Assembly: GCA_035631875.1 (NCBI GenBank)
Contig: DASQHX010000013.1
Location: forward strand, 124,001-188,000
DNA length: 64,000 bases
Direction of reading: 5' to 3'
From: Nitrosopumilaceae archaeon
Lineage (GTDB): Archaea; Thermoproteota; Nitrososphaeria; Nitrososphaerales; Nitrosopumilaceae
Under the pieces are notes generated by a model, which did no database searches, was not told where the DNA came from, and was given only the letters and a program-made list of their open reading frames with translations. The number at the start of each line of letters is the position of its first letter. Within the stretch, counting starts at the first letter, position 1. A program made the translations under genes and the position numbers. Positions 26,997 through 35,862 of the stretch are shown in pieces.

Positions 26997-28101
26997 TTTT
27001 ATTTACCTCTATTACTGCGGCATTTATTGCTTCTTCAACTGTATCAAACATCTTTGTTCTAGAACCTTTTAGCATTTCTTTTGACTTGTCAGCTTCTGCA
27101 CCTGACATTCTTGCAAAGACTGGAACATCTAATATTTTGTCTTCATATGCTTTGATAAATGCAGTTGCAACTGTTGTGGTTTTTACAATTCCTCCATAAA
27201 GATTTACCAAGATTCCTTTTACTTTTTTCATTTTACTAATCAAAGTGAGTGCTTCGTAAACAGTATCTGTTGTTGCACCTCCACCTACATCCAAAAAGCA
27301 AGCTGGTTTTCCACCATGGTCTGATAACATGTCTAGTGATGACATGACCAATCCAGCGCCGTTTCCTACAACTGCTATATTTCCATCTAATTCCACTAGT
27401 GAAAAGCCACTTTTTTCTGCACGCTCTTCAAGATCAGAGACTTCTTGGAACCTGCGTAACTCATCGTGTCTGAACATGGCGTTATCATCAATTATGACCT
27501 TGCCATCTAGTGCTACTACTGAACCATCACCTAGTATTGCAAGTGGATTTATCTCTGCCAACTCTGCTTCTTTTTCTGTAGTAATTTTAGATAATTTTTG
27601 TAATATGTCTACAAAGTCTGATGCTGTCTTTTCTTTTAGACCCATCAACTGTGCCACTTCTTGAGCAGTTTTTGTATCAACATCTCCCAAGCCAACTTCT
27701 TTTATGATTTGATTTTTTACTGATTCAATTTCTACACCACCTTCTGCTGATGCAATTATGGTGTAACACCTTTTTCCTCTGTTTAAAAATAATGAAAGAT
27801 AAAGTTCTTTTTTAATATCGGCCATTTTTTCAAGCAGTATTGCTTTTGTCTTTTCACCTTTGACTACTTTTTGCATAATTTCTGGATACTTTAACTCAAA
27901 CTCGTCTGCGTTTTGACATTTTTGTATTGCTCCAGCCTTTCCTCTTCCGCCAACTGCCATTTGAGCTTTGATCACAAATGGAAAACCAAGTGTGGCTGCA
28001 TCTTTTCTTCCCTGATCGATATTAGTTGATGTCAGTCCTTTTGGAATTGGAATTCCATATTCTGCAAACAATGTTTTTGCTTGATATTCTAGTAACCGCA
28101 T
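26989..28101 (-). CDS. sucC: Succinyl-CoA synthetase (or related acyl-CoA synthetase), beta subunit
   Basis: 370 residues. An ATP-grasp domain (EYQAKTLFAEYGIPIPKG at the start, VIKAQMAVGGRGKAGAI as the ATP loop) and the C-terminal ligase domain (GAGLVMSSLDM, LDVGGGATTDTVYEA) are complete. It sits upstream of sucD with an 8-base overlap, so the subunits are translated together. ATG 28101. Confidence 0.95.
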   Translation of the reverse strand: MRLLEYQAKTLFAEYGIPIPKGLTSTNIDQGRKDAATLGFPFVIKAQMAVGGRGKAGAIQKCQNADEFELKYPEIMQKVVKGEKTKAILLEKMADIKKELYLSLFLNRGKRCYTIIASAEGGVEIESVKNQIIKEVGLGDVDTKTAQEVAQLMGLKEKTASDFVDILQKLSKITTEKEAELAEINPLAILGDGSVVALDGKVIIDDNAMFRHDELRRFQEVSDLEERAEKSGFSLVELDGNIAVVGNGAGLVMSSLDMLSDHGGKPACFLDVGGGATTDTVYEALTLISKMKKVKGILVNLYGGIVKTTTVATAFIKAYEDKILDVPVFARMSGAEADKSKEMLKGSRTKMFDTVEEAINAAVIEVNKIG

Positions 28102-28159
28102 GCAAACTTTTCTTTTTTATGGTCTTTATATTCTGTTGGGTATTTTCTTTAGATGATTA

Positions 28160-28657
28160 TTACAGGACTTGAATCTTTGTTGAAACCACAATTGTTGACA
28201 GTATTGAAATTGCAAGTACTAGTGCTGCAATAGGGCCAAATTCTGGAACAGCAGACGATGGCTGAGACGGCCTAACGTTTAATTCGCCTACCATCCACTT
28301 GTCGATTTTGTCAGAATATTTGTATGTTCCAGCATTATAGAAAGTAAAAGAATATGTCTTTCCTGGTGCAATAGTACCGCTATCAAATATAGTTCCTATT
28401 TGGTTTGCATATGGCAGACCATTTACTATGGTGTGATCAACATTGTCATTATTTGTCCATGTCACGGTATCGCCAGGCGAAATATTTAGTATGCTTGGAG
28501 TAAAGCAGGTGGCTGTCTCTGAGCAATAGTCACTAGGACCTGAGCCTGGAATGATGCTTACTTGAAATGTATCTGCAAAGACTGGTGGAATCATTGCAGT
28601 GATTCCAAGAGTTATGATAGATACAAAAATAATGCAATATTGATTTACGTACAACAT
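28160..28657 (-). CDS. Cupredoxin-fold secreted protein lacking copper ligands, PEFG tail
   Basis: 165 residues: signal peptide (about 1-28), plastocyanin-like domain (about 30-128) and PEFG tail (139-165). Thaumarchaea use such blue copper proteins as electron carriers. The first His of the copper site is kept (DHTIVNG, H75), and Met122 is kept. The usual Cys and second His of the YxCxxHPWM loop are Asp116 and Asp119 (YKYSDKIDKWM), so type 1 copper binding is unlikely. Two other cysteines (C45, C51) may form a disulfide. Probably a structural or differently metallated paralogue. Confidence 0.8.
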   Translation of the reverse strand: MLYVNQYCIIFVSIITLGITAMIPPVFADTFQVSIIPGSGPSDYCSETATCFTPSILNISPGDTVTWTNNDNVDHTIVNGLPYANQIGTIFDSGTIAPGKTYSFTFYNAGTYKYSDKIDKWMVGELNVRPSQPSSAVPEFGPIAALVLAISILSTIVVSTKIQVL

Positions 28658-28733
28658 TTGGAGTAACTGTAAATTGTGATGGTATTATATGACTTTGATC
28701 ATGCGTAAATACTTGTAAAACAATTACGATCAA

Positions 28734-29054
28734 ATGACAACTAAAAAGACAGAAGAAATCTCAAGAGTAGAAAAGATGACAAAACAAGAAATGGCTAAAA
28801 TAATAAAAACTGCCAAAAAAGAAGCAGACTCTTCTGGAAAAGAAATAGACAAGCAAGCACTTCAGGCCTTTGATACTTATTGGAAATCTATTGCCAATAT
28901 GACTATGTCTCAAATTGACATGGCAGCAAATTTTGCAAAAATGTATCTACAATATAGGCTTGCTACAATAGATTCGTATGATAGAGTAGCTCATATAATG
29001 ATGGATAGTTACGCAAAAGCTTGGAACCAGCTCTACTCAGATAATAAAAAATAA
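28734..29054 (+). CDS. Helical hypothetical protein, 106 aa (phasin-like size)
   Basis: Soluble, almost entirely helical. It has a charged N-terminal region and an amphipathic C-terminal half (SQIDMAANFAKMYLQYRLATI). Length and helix pattern recall phasin-type proteins, but there is no polyhydroxyalkanoate gene here to support that. ATG 28734, divergent from the cupredoxin gene. Family unknown. Confidence 0.5.
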   Translation: MTTKKTEEISRVEKMTKQEMAKIIKTAKKEADSSGKEIDKQALQAFDTYWKSIANMTMSQIDMAANFAKMYLQYRLATIDSYDRVAHIMMDSYAKAWNQLYSDNKK

Positions 29055-29114
29055 TCATACTAATTACAGAGCCAATTAGCTTCTGATTTTTACATAAAAT
29101 GTATTATCTGTTAG

Positions 29115-29444
29115 TTACTTTAACTGGTCTTCAAGAAAATCAACACACCGCTGTAAGAGATCTTTGCTTTGTCTCATCAACCAATCTGGAAATTCATCTA
29201 TTGGAAAAACCAACTGTTGTTGAACACTTGGCACAATTCCTCCTCCCGATGTTATGACCTGAATGACCACATATCCTTCAGTTAATGTACAGATGGTTTC
29301 TTGGTATGACTCTCCTTCTTCCTCCATTGTGTTTCGGTATAATACTATGGGAGTTTTGGTTTTGGCAACATGTAATGAGCCTTTTTTGAGAAGCTCAGAA
29401 AAATGGTTTAAGAGCCATCCATCTAGGGTGCTTTGCTTTACCAT
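29115..29444 (-). CDS. Hypothetical protein, 109 aa
   Basis: Soluble alpha/beta protein with no signal peptide. A central beta stretch (TICTLTEGYVVIQVITSGGG) and a C-terminal helix (RQSKDLLQRCVDFLEDQL) are visible. No catalytic motif is recognised. ATG 29444. Confidence 0.5.
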   Translation of the reverse strand: MVKQSTLDGWLLNHFSELLKKGSLHVAKTKTPIVLYRNTMEEEGESYQETICTLTEGYVVIQVITSGGGIVPSVQQQLVFPIDEFPDWLMRQSKDLLQRCVDFLEDQLK

Positions 29445-29477
29445 GAAATTTAGTTCTAAATAGATCTTAAAATCAGT

Positions 29478-29930
29478 TTATTCGCTTATTCCCTTCACAA
29501 AAGCAATAATCTCTTTATCATATTCAAATTCCTTTAGCCTTGATTTGATTGAACTGATAATGGAATTGTGTATATTTCCACCATGTCGCATTAATACCCC
29601 TTTCAAATACTCGGGATGATCATAACAATCTTGCAAGGTACTATTTTGCATTGAAGCAAGTTGATTGATAACTGTAGCATAGGTACCTTTTCCCATGTTA
29701 ACCAATACGTTTTCTATAATGGATGTGACTAGTGTTTTTTTCATTAAACGGTAACGGATTTGATCGTCGGAATTATTATTACTACCATAGGAATAATTTG
29801 AGATGTTCAAAAAATATCGCTCGTCTGACTCCTCTGTTATTCCAAAACAATCTATCAAAGGGTGTATTGTAAATAACGATACTAATGATACAACCATAAA
29901 AGTTACATTTTGTAAATTCAGTGTTTTCAT
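29478..29930 (-). CDS. Exported protein with NitrOD5-like C-terminal domain
   Basis: 150 residues. A hydrophobic N-terminus (VTFMVVSLVSLFTIHPL) is a signal or anchor. The C-terminal part (about 65-148) contains LQDCYDHPEYLKGVLMRHGG and a final helical stretch. This matches the pattern of the 97-aa protein at 44926-45219 (SDCMEQPEYLKDVLNQTFG). I think it is the small thaumarchaeal domain annotated NitrOD5 in some genomes, but this is from memory. Export of this domain is odd if it is a signalling output module. Confidence 0.55.
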   Translation of the reverse strand: MKTLNLQNVTFMVVSLVSLFTIHPLIDCFGITEESDERYFLNISNYSYGSNNNSDDQIRYRLMKKTLVTSIIENVLVNMGKGTYATVINQLASMQNSTLQDCYDHPEYLKGVLMRHGGNIHNSIISSIKSRLKEFEYDKEIIAFVKGISE

Positions 29931-30043
29931 ATTATTTATAATAATATTATATTTTTCAAGTTAATAAAGTATCATCAGTATTCATTATTACTTCAGATCT
30001 TTATATCTGATATTTGGGTTTTTTAAGATTTATTAGATTGTTC

Positions 30044-30148
30044 TTAGATATGTTGTAGTTTTTTACAAGCTGGGCATCTAGGACCATAATCTCGATCTTT
30101 GCTTATGATGATTTTATGACATCCTAGGCAATAGTAATAATTGGTCAT
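30044..30148 (-). CDS. Zinc-ribbon micro-protein, 34 aa
   Basis: ATG at 30148, six bases after the ileS stop, and in the same direction. It encodes CLGC (residues 7-10) and CPAC (25-28) with a short loop between (KIIISKDRDYGPR), a minimal rubredoxin-like ribbon. Its place directly behind ileS suggests co-transcription. Function unknown. Confidence 0.6.
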   Translation of the reverse strand: MTNYYYCLGCHKIIISKDRDYGPRCPACKKLQHI

Positions 30149-30154
30149 TTTGTT

Positions 30155-33100
30155 TTACTCAACTGAGATACGTATCTTTTGTCCATCAATGTCATCTTCT
30201 TTGTAGATTTTGGCCTTGTCGGAGAAATCTATTCGTTTTACTCTAACTAAAAATGCAAGATCACCTTGTTTTTCCTTTATCATCTCAAGTGATTCTTCAT
30301 CAAGATCCAAAATGTATGCTGCCTCCAAGACATCAGTTGGATTGTAACCCCGTTCTTTTCTTAAAACCTGTAGTCTTCTTGCCACATCTCTTACCATTCC
30401 ACGTGCCATCATATCCCTATTTCTTGATGTGGATATGAAAACAATAAGAGACTCGTGACGTGCCATGGCATATTTGTCCTGTTCTACAAAATCAATTACA
30501 AAATCTTCTTTATCTAATACTAGATTATTTCCGCCAAGATCAAAAATATACGAACCCTTTTTCAACAAATCATTTATGATTTGCTGTGGAGAAGTGGTTT
30601 CAAATTTTGATAACAATTTACCCATGTCCTGTTTTGCTTTTGGCCCAATCTTCTTTCGGTCAAATTCTATTTTTGGAGTGATGGGAAGATTGGATTTTAA
30701 TAAATTAGCAACAAGCTCAAGGCCTTCACTTTTTTCCAATTCTATTATTTTATATTTTTCAACATTTAGTTGTGATAATAATAGATTAGATAATGATTCA
30801 AGTTTTTTTTGTTGAGATGGTTCAACACAAATTATTGCCTCGTTTAATGGCCATCGGCGCTTTAGCTTGCCCTTCATTCTTGCTGCAGCTGAAATTGAAA
30901 TGACCTCTTTTAGCAGATCAAACGATTCTTCCACCGAATCATCTACAAGAGACTTTTGTGGTACGGGCCAATTCTCTAGTAGGATGCTCTTTTTTTCCCC
31001 AAATGACGAATACAGATATTCTGTTGTAAATGGGCAAATTGGGTGCAACAGGACATTAAATGTTTTGAGAATCTCTGAGAGTGTTGCGTATATTGCTAGT
31101 CTTCTCTCATGTTGAGAATCATCTTCAGTCCAAAGATCCTCTCGTGTGATTGGTATGTACACTTGGCTGACAGAGTTTATGATAAAATCATCTAATGCCT
31201 TTGCCGCCTCGTGAAATTTGCATTTGTCTTGCAGTTCTTTGACTTTGGTGATAAGTTTTTGAAGTTTTGATAAAATCCAAATCTCTGGTGATTTTAAAAG
31301 ATGTTTGTTTTTTGCCCATTCTAGTGTGTGGGATTTATCAAACCTGTCATATTCACTATTTTGTTTAAAGTAAATGTGAAGGTGATATAACGTGCTTAGA
31401 ATTTGGTATGGTCTTGATACAAGCTCATCTGTGCTAAAGTTGAGCGGCTCAATTGGGCTAGACTTCCAAATAAAATACAGTCTTATCAAATCAACTGGAT
31501 ATTTTGTCATAAGCTCAATTGCATCCAAGACATTTCCCTGACTCTTACTCATCTTGTTTCCATTTTTGTCCAAGACATGCCCCTGGAACAAAAACGACTT
31601 GAAAGGGGAAACTGGTTTATCGTTATAGATTACATTTTCCATCAATAGTGTGTATGCCCATCCTCTTGTCTGGTCAATTCCCTCTGTAAGAAATGCGGCA
31701 GGAATGTATTCTGCATACTCTGCATCTGAAAGTGATGCATATGGTGCTGCACCGCTGTTATGCCATGTATCCAAAACAAATTGCTCTCTTTCCATCTTTG
31801 CATCGCATTTTTTGCATTTGATTGTTATTTTATCTATCCAAGGTCTGTGAAGCTCAAAGTTTGCCCCGTCTGGAAGATCAGATGCCTCACTAACTATCTC
31901 ATTTCTTGAAAAAAACCACTTGTGGTTTCCACAATTCTTACACGTCCATCTGGGAAGTGGGCATCCCCATATTCTCTCACGTGATATGCACCATGGGTGC
32001 TTGTCTTTTATTATCTCAAGGAATCTGTTTTTTGGAGGATCAAAAAAGTATTCTACATTCTCAGCTGCCTTGATTGCCTTGTCATCCAATCTGTCTAAAA
32101 AATAAAAAAAGCCTCTTCGTGCAAGCCACAAAAGCTTGTGTTGGGATCTCCAACATAATGGATACTGATGTTTTATCTTGCCAATTTTTACTAGAGCACC
32201 TTTTTCACGCAAGGAATTGACAATTTTTTCATCTGCATCTCTGACAAATAATCCTGAATATGTACCAGCGTCCTTTGTAAATTTGGCTTCATCATTAATT
32301 GGGTTAAATATTGGAATTGATCTTTTTGTTGCAATCTCAAAATCTTCCTCACCGTTTGCAGGAGAAAGGTGCACCAGTCCACTTCCTGTTTGTATGTCAA
32401 CAAAACTTTCTGCCACTGATATGTGAAATTTTTCTAGCGCAGATTTTTCCTTCAGTCCGGGTATTTCATCTAAGAGTGGATGGATGTATTTTTTACCCTC
32501 CATCTCAGAGCCCTTTACTGTCTTTACAACTGTATACTCTTCAATTTTGGCTTCTTTCATAAATTCTTCTAGTCTTTTTTCACCAACAAGCCAAGTTTCG
32601 GCTCCAACTTTTACGTGCACATAATTTTCATCAGGGCTTAGTCCAACCATTGTATCAGTAACCAAAGTAAATGGCATTGTAGTCCATACAATCAAAAACA
32701 GATCCTCGCCTCTCATCTTTACCTTGTAGTAAAGTGACGGATCTTGAACTGTGTCATACCCTTGATTTACCTCTGCATGACTAAGTGATGTCTGGCAGCT
32801 TGGACAGTATGCAACAATTTTATAATCTTCTGAAAGTATGCCAATCTCATTTGCCTTTTTAAGATACTTCCATTCGCGTTCAATGTATTCGTCCTTGTAT
32901 GTCCAGTATGCCTTTTCTTGATTAAACGACATGCCCATTAGCTTGTCTGCCTCTACCCACTTTTCATTAAACTTGAATACAATTTTTTTGCACTCTGATA
33001 CAATTTTTTCAATTCCTGCAGATTCTATTACTTCGGACTTGCTTCCTGAAATGCCAAGCTCCTTTTCTGCTTGTAATTCTACTGGTAGTCCTTGCGTATC

Positions 33101-33349
33101 CCACCCTGCATTGAAGATCACCTTGTTTCCACATAGTGTCATGTATCTATACCACAAGTCTTTGATTACACGGCCTCTCAAGTGACCTGCATGCGGAGTG
33201 CCATTCATGGTTGGTGGTCCCTCAATAAATGCAATTTTTTTAGTCTTGTTAGGAGATTCGAAAATTAATTTTTGCAAATCCAATGAAGAAAATTTATTTC
33301 TAATTTGTTCCTCTATTTGTTTTGCATTAAATTCATGGGATATCTCCAT
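30155..33349 (-). CDS. ileS: Isoleucyl-tRNA synthetase
   Basis: 1064-residue class I synthetase with editing domain. HIGH appears as GTPHAGHLRGR near residue 48. The CP1 editing region runs about 190-400. KMSKS is intact in KNGNKMSKSQGN near residue 600. The anticodon-binding helical domain and C-terminal extension follow. A C-x2-C pair (WTCKNCGNHKW) and CKKC near residues 470-510 indicate a zinc insertion in the catalytic region. Archaeal/eukaryotic-type length. Confidence 0.96.
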   Translation of the reverse strand: MEISHEFNAKQIEEQIRNKFSSLDLQKLIFESPNKTKKIAFIEGPPTMNGTPHAGHLRGRVIKDLWYRYMTLCGNKVIFNAGWDTQGLPVELQAEKELGISGSKSEVIESAGIEKIVSECKKIVFKFNEKWVEADKLMGMSFNQEKAYWTYKDEYIEREWKYLKKANEIGILSEDYKIVAYCPSCQTSLSHAEVNQGYDTVQDPSLYYKVKMRGEDLFLIVWTTMPFTLVTDTMVGLSPDENYVHVKVGAETWLVGEKRLEEFMKEAKIEEYTVVKTVKGSEMEGKKYIHPLLDEIPGLKEKSALEKFHISVAESFVDIQTGSGLVHLSPANGEEDFEIATKRSIPIFNPINDEAKFTKDAGTYSGLFVRDADEKIVNSLREKGALVKIGKIKHQYPLCWRSQHKLLWLARRGFFYFLDRLDDKAIKAAENVEYFFDPPKNRFLEIIKDKHPWCISRERIWGCPLPRWTCKNCGNHKWFFSRNEIVSEASDLPDGANFELHRPWIDKITIKCKKCDAKMEREQFVLDTWHNSGAAPYASLSDAEYAEYIPAAFLTEGIDQTRGWAYTLLMENVIYNDKPVSPFKSFLFQGHVLDKNGNKMSKSQGNVLDAIELMTKYPVDLIRLYFIWKSSPIEPLNFSTDELVSRPYQILSTLYHLHIYFKQNSEYDRFDKSHTLEWAKNKHLLKSPEIWILSKLQKLITKVKELQDKCKFHEAAKALDDFIINSVSQVYIPITREDLWTEDDSQHERRLAIYATLSEILKTFNVLLHPICPFTTEYLYSSFGEKKSILLENWPVPQKSLVDDSVEESFDLLKEVISISAAARMKGKLKRRWPLNEAIICVEPSQQKKLESLSNLLLSQLNVEKYKIIELEKSEGLELVANLLKSNLPITPKIEFDRKKIGPKAKQDMGKLLSKFETTSPQQIINDLLKKGSYIFDLGGNNLVLDKEDFVIDFVEQDKYAMARHESLIVFISTSRNRDMMARGMVRDVARRLQVLRKERGYNPTDVLEAAYILDLDEESLEMIKEKQGDLAFLVRVKRIDFSDKAKIYKEDDIDGQKIRISVE

Positions 33350-33388
33350 TTACAGAACTGGTAAATTCTTTGACATTATAAAGCTAAA

Positions 33389-34570
33389 CTAATTGGAATC
33401 TAGCTTTGAATCTACTTTGATGTGTATTTTTTCACCACTATGATTGTGGCTGTTGTACATCATCTTTGTCTTGAATCCTTTTTTGTGTAGATATCCATCA
33501 AGTAATAAAGCCCAGGGAAGTGAATGTCCGCTGTTTAGCTTTGATTCTATTATGATGTGATTTCCCTGAGGTTCATAATGTGCTTGTCCTGAACATGTAA
33601 TTTGTAAAGTAGAGTCAACAAGAGCAATGATTTCATCAATTGTTTTTGCTTCCAAATCCACACCGTTTTTCTCAAGAAATTCAAGCATGTCAATTTCTTT
33701 GTTTTTAGATTGTAGTATGGAATTTAGTACAAAGCCAAGCCCGTTCTCATTTATGGCTTGAATTACCTTCAGGGTCTCTTGGGCATCAATTTTTGTCATG
33801 TCTGAAAGATTGTTTACTTTGATGGCATTCTTCCAAGTTTGTTCAAATGTTTTGGCCTGATTTGTTCCCAAGACCTCGGTTGACAAAAATATCGCACCTT
33901 TGCCATTATTACTATTTATCATAAGAATTTCAGAATCGTCAAACATGATTGAATTTTGTGAAACATCTGCGCACTTTATCTTGACATCATCAGGAATTGT
34001 TCTAAATGTCTCCGATCCTACGAGATTTGGTGGAATTATTATTTTTATATCTATATTTTTTCTAATCGCATGTATGAGGGATTCTTTGCATTGTGAAAAA
34101 AGATTCAATCCCCACGAATCAACTATTGCATGAATCGAAGTCTTAGAGCCTTCAATCATTGTTTCAAGTTGCTTGAAGACATAGTTTGGGGTAAGATGGA
34201 AATATCGTTTTTCTTCTGAACCTCTTGCCTTTTTACTGTCTTCACTGACCTCTTTTAGTTTGGTTACAAGATTGTTCATGCCATTTACTTTGTTTATGTG
34301 CTCTTGTACCAGTTCATCAAAGGCATCTTCAGGAGCTATTCCGGTGCACATGATTGGTTTAGTTTTTGATATTATTGCAATCTTTTTCTTTTCTAATTTT
34401 AGTAATGTAGGATAGACTTTTGTTCTTGGTAAATTGGAATAGTATGCAAGCTCTGCTGCAGAAATTGTTCCCTTTGTGATTAGAGTTACATAAGCTTGAG
34501 CTTCGTATTTGCTTAGACCAAATTCTTCTAGGCTGACTGCCAAGTCCTGTCCTTTTACCATTGCCACCAA
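33389..34570 (-). CDS. TrmB-family transcription regulator
   Basis: 393 residues. The N-terminal winged helix (LEEFGLSKYEAQAYVTLI, LPRTKVYPTLLKLEKKKI) is the TrmB-type HTH. A phospholipase D-like effector domain follows (IHAIVDSWGLNLFSQCKESL to EQTWKNAI). The C-terminal about 120 residues add a further alpha/beta domain ending in a basic beta region. TrmB proteins typically respond to sugars, but in thaumarchaea the ligand is unknown. It lies 39 bases upstream of ileS in the same direction. Confidence 0.83.
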   Translation of the reverse strand: MVAMVKGQDLAVSLEEFGLSKYEAQAYVTLITKGTISAAELAYYSNLPRTKVYPTLLKLEKKKIAIISKTKPIMCTGIAPEDAFDELVQEHINKVNGMNNLVTKLKEVSEDSKKARGSEEKRYFHLTPNYVFKQLETMIEGSKTSIHAIVDSWGLNLFSQCKESLIHAIRKNIDIKIIIPPNLVGSETFRTIPDDVKIKCADVSQNSIMFDDSEILMINSNNGKGAIFLSTEVLGTNQAKTFEQTWKNAIKVNNLSDMTKIDAQETLKVIQAINENGLGFVLNSILQSKNKEIDMLEFLEKNGVDLEAKTIDEIIALVDSTLQITCSGQAHYEPQGNHIIIESKLNSGHSLPWALLLDGYLHKKGFKTKMMYNSHNHSGEKIHIKVDSKLDSN

Positions 34571-34710
34571 TTTGCTAGTTACAAGGTAAAGTCAATAGCT
34601 AAATTCATTGAACAAAGATTGGAAAAAATACTGAGCTGTATCCGTGACAGGTGTTACTGTAGTGACATCATTCCATGTAACAAGCATTTGATATAGAAAA
34701 AGTATGGCCA

Positions 34711-35283
34711 TTGTTTGGTATGATAACAGAATCTAAATGGATAATAAATGACGAGACAAAAAATCAGATAACGCGGGCAAGTACTTTAAAGCCAAGACTT
34801 GATTATGCGGCAGAATTAATTGATGGAATATTAGACACACTTAATCAAAAAAAGTTTGATCTTAACAAAAAAAACTTGAAACTTTATGAAAAAACTAGAG
34901 AAAACAAGCATACTATGACTGAATTTGAAACACATCTACATTTTGAATCTGAAATTTCATGTGCTGTGGAATCTCTAAGACAAGTAAGACGATGCATTGA
35001 TTCGGTTTTTGGGCTTGGAAATATCATATTGGTTTTAGCGCCTACCATATCGTTAGTGAGAACCGTACGTTCACAGATGCTTGGAGTGTTTCCAGCATCT
35101 GATTCTCAATTTGGTGAACTGTCCTTGGTACTAGGTGGATTGATAATAGATACAGGACAACTCACTAGTGCTAATCTTGACTTTGAGATGGCAAATAAAG
35201 AATCCACAAGACTCTTAGATGAAGCGAAGTTGATTGCTGACTCTAAAATTTACAAGCAGTTTCCTCAAGTAGATTTGTCGTAA
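34711..35283 (+). CDS. cdvB: ESCRT-III-like division protein (CdvB family)
   Basis: 190 residues (ATG 34720 is an alternative start). Long helices begin LKPRLDYAAELIDGILDTLN, and a second half has LVLAPTISLVRTVRSQMLG and ends with DEAKLIADSKIYKQFPQVD. This is the pattern of archaeal Snf7/CdvB proteins, which polymerise at the division neck. It is followed 13 bases on by a helical gene and then by the Vps4-like ATPase CdvC, which supports the call. Thaumarchaea carry several CdvB copies; this is a short one without a winged-helix tail. Confidence 0.78.
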   Translation: MFGMITESKWIINDETKNQITRASTLKPRLDYAAELIDGILDTLNQKKFDLNKKNLKLYEKTRENKHTMTEFETHLHFESEISCAVESLRQVRRCIDSVFGLGNIILVLAPTISLVRTVRSQMLGVFPASDSQFGELSLVLGGLIIDTGQLTSANLDFEMANKESTRLLDEAKLIADSKIYKQFPQVDLS

Positions 35284-35296
35284 GCAAGTGCTGCTC

Positions 35297-35851
35297 ATGC
35301 TTAATTTTTCCAAAAACGGATCCTCAGAGGATATTGCTGTGCCTCTTGACAAGATAAGAAATATCTCATCTAAGATAGAGGAAAAAATTGCCCAAAAAGC
35401 TCCTGATAAAGATGATAAATTTATTGAATCACTCTCAGTTGAAGAGCTAAAAGACCTGCGACAGGTAATGATGGCAGCAGAATACCTTCTTTCAAAATAT
35501 CAAGATAAAAAAGAACTAAAGGCATTTTTGGAGGACTTTATTGGAATAATACTACACGCGACAAATTCTGTAAATATAATGCGCGATGATCTTACAGACC
35601 TCCTCATATCTGCAGAAATGGCATTTAACCAGATACAGACTCTACACGAGGAAGTTACCCAGAACCTCTCTTTGGACAGGTTCACTCAGACTCGTCTAGA
35701 TGATTATCATACTATCATGCCACAAGCAGTTGCACAGGCCAAAGTAGAGGAAGCTAAAGTGGAACCAGTTCCTAGTCCAATTAATTTAACAAATACTACT
35801 AGACGAATTTACACACATGATTACCTAACAAATACCGCAGTTGAGATTTAG
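35297..35851 (+). CDS. Helical protein of the Cdv operon with a possible MIM2-like tail
   Basis: 184 residues from ATG 35297 (GTG 35288 possible). All-helical: SVEELKDLRQVMMAAEYLL and HATNSVNIMRDDLTDLLIS are typical of an ESCRT-like or adaptor bundle. The C-terminus has a proline-bearing stretch KVEPVPSPINL that resembles MIT-interacting motif 2 of ESCRT-III proteins. That would let it bind the MIT domain of CdvC, encoded 12 bases downstream. I do not recognise a named family; co-function with Cdv is inferred from the operon. Confidence 0.65.
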   Translation: MLNFSKNGSSEDIAVPLDKIRNISSKIEEKIAQKAPDKDDKFIESLSVEELKDLRQVMMAAEYLLSKYQDKKELKAFLEDFIGIILHATNSVNIMRDDLTDLLISAEMAFNQIQTLHEEVTQNLSLDRFTQTRLDDYHTIMPQAVAQAKVEEAKVEPVPSPINLTNTTRRIYTHDYLTNTAVEI

Positions 35852-35862
35852 GTATCAATAAG

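Noticed and set aside
28734-29054. Phasin assignment of the 106-aa helical protein
   Set aside because: Only size and helix content support it; no PHA genes are in the window.
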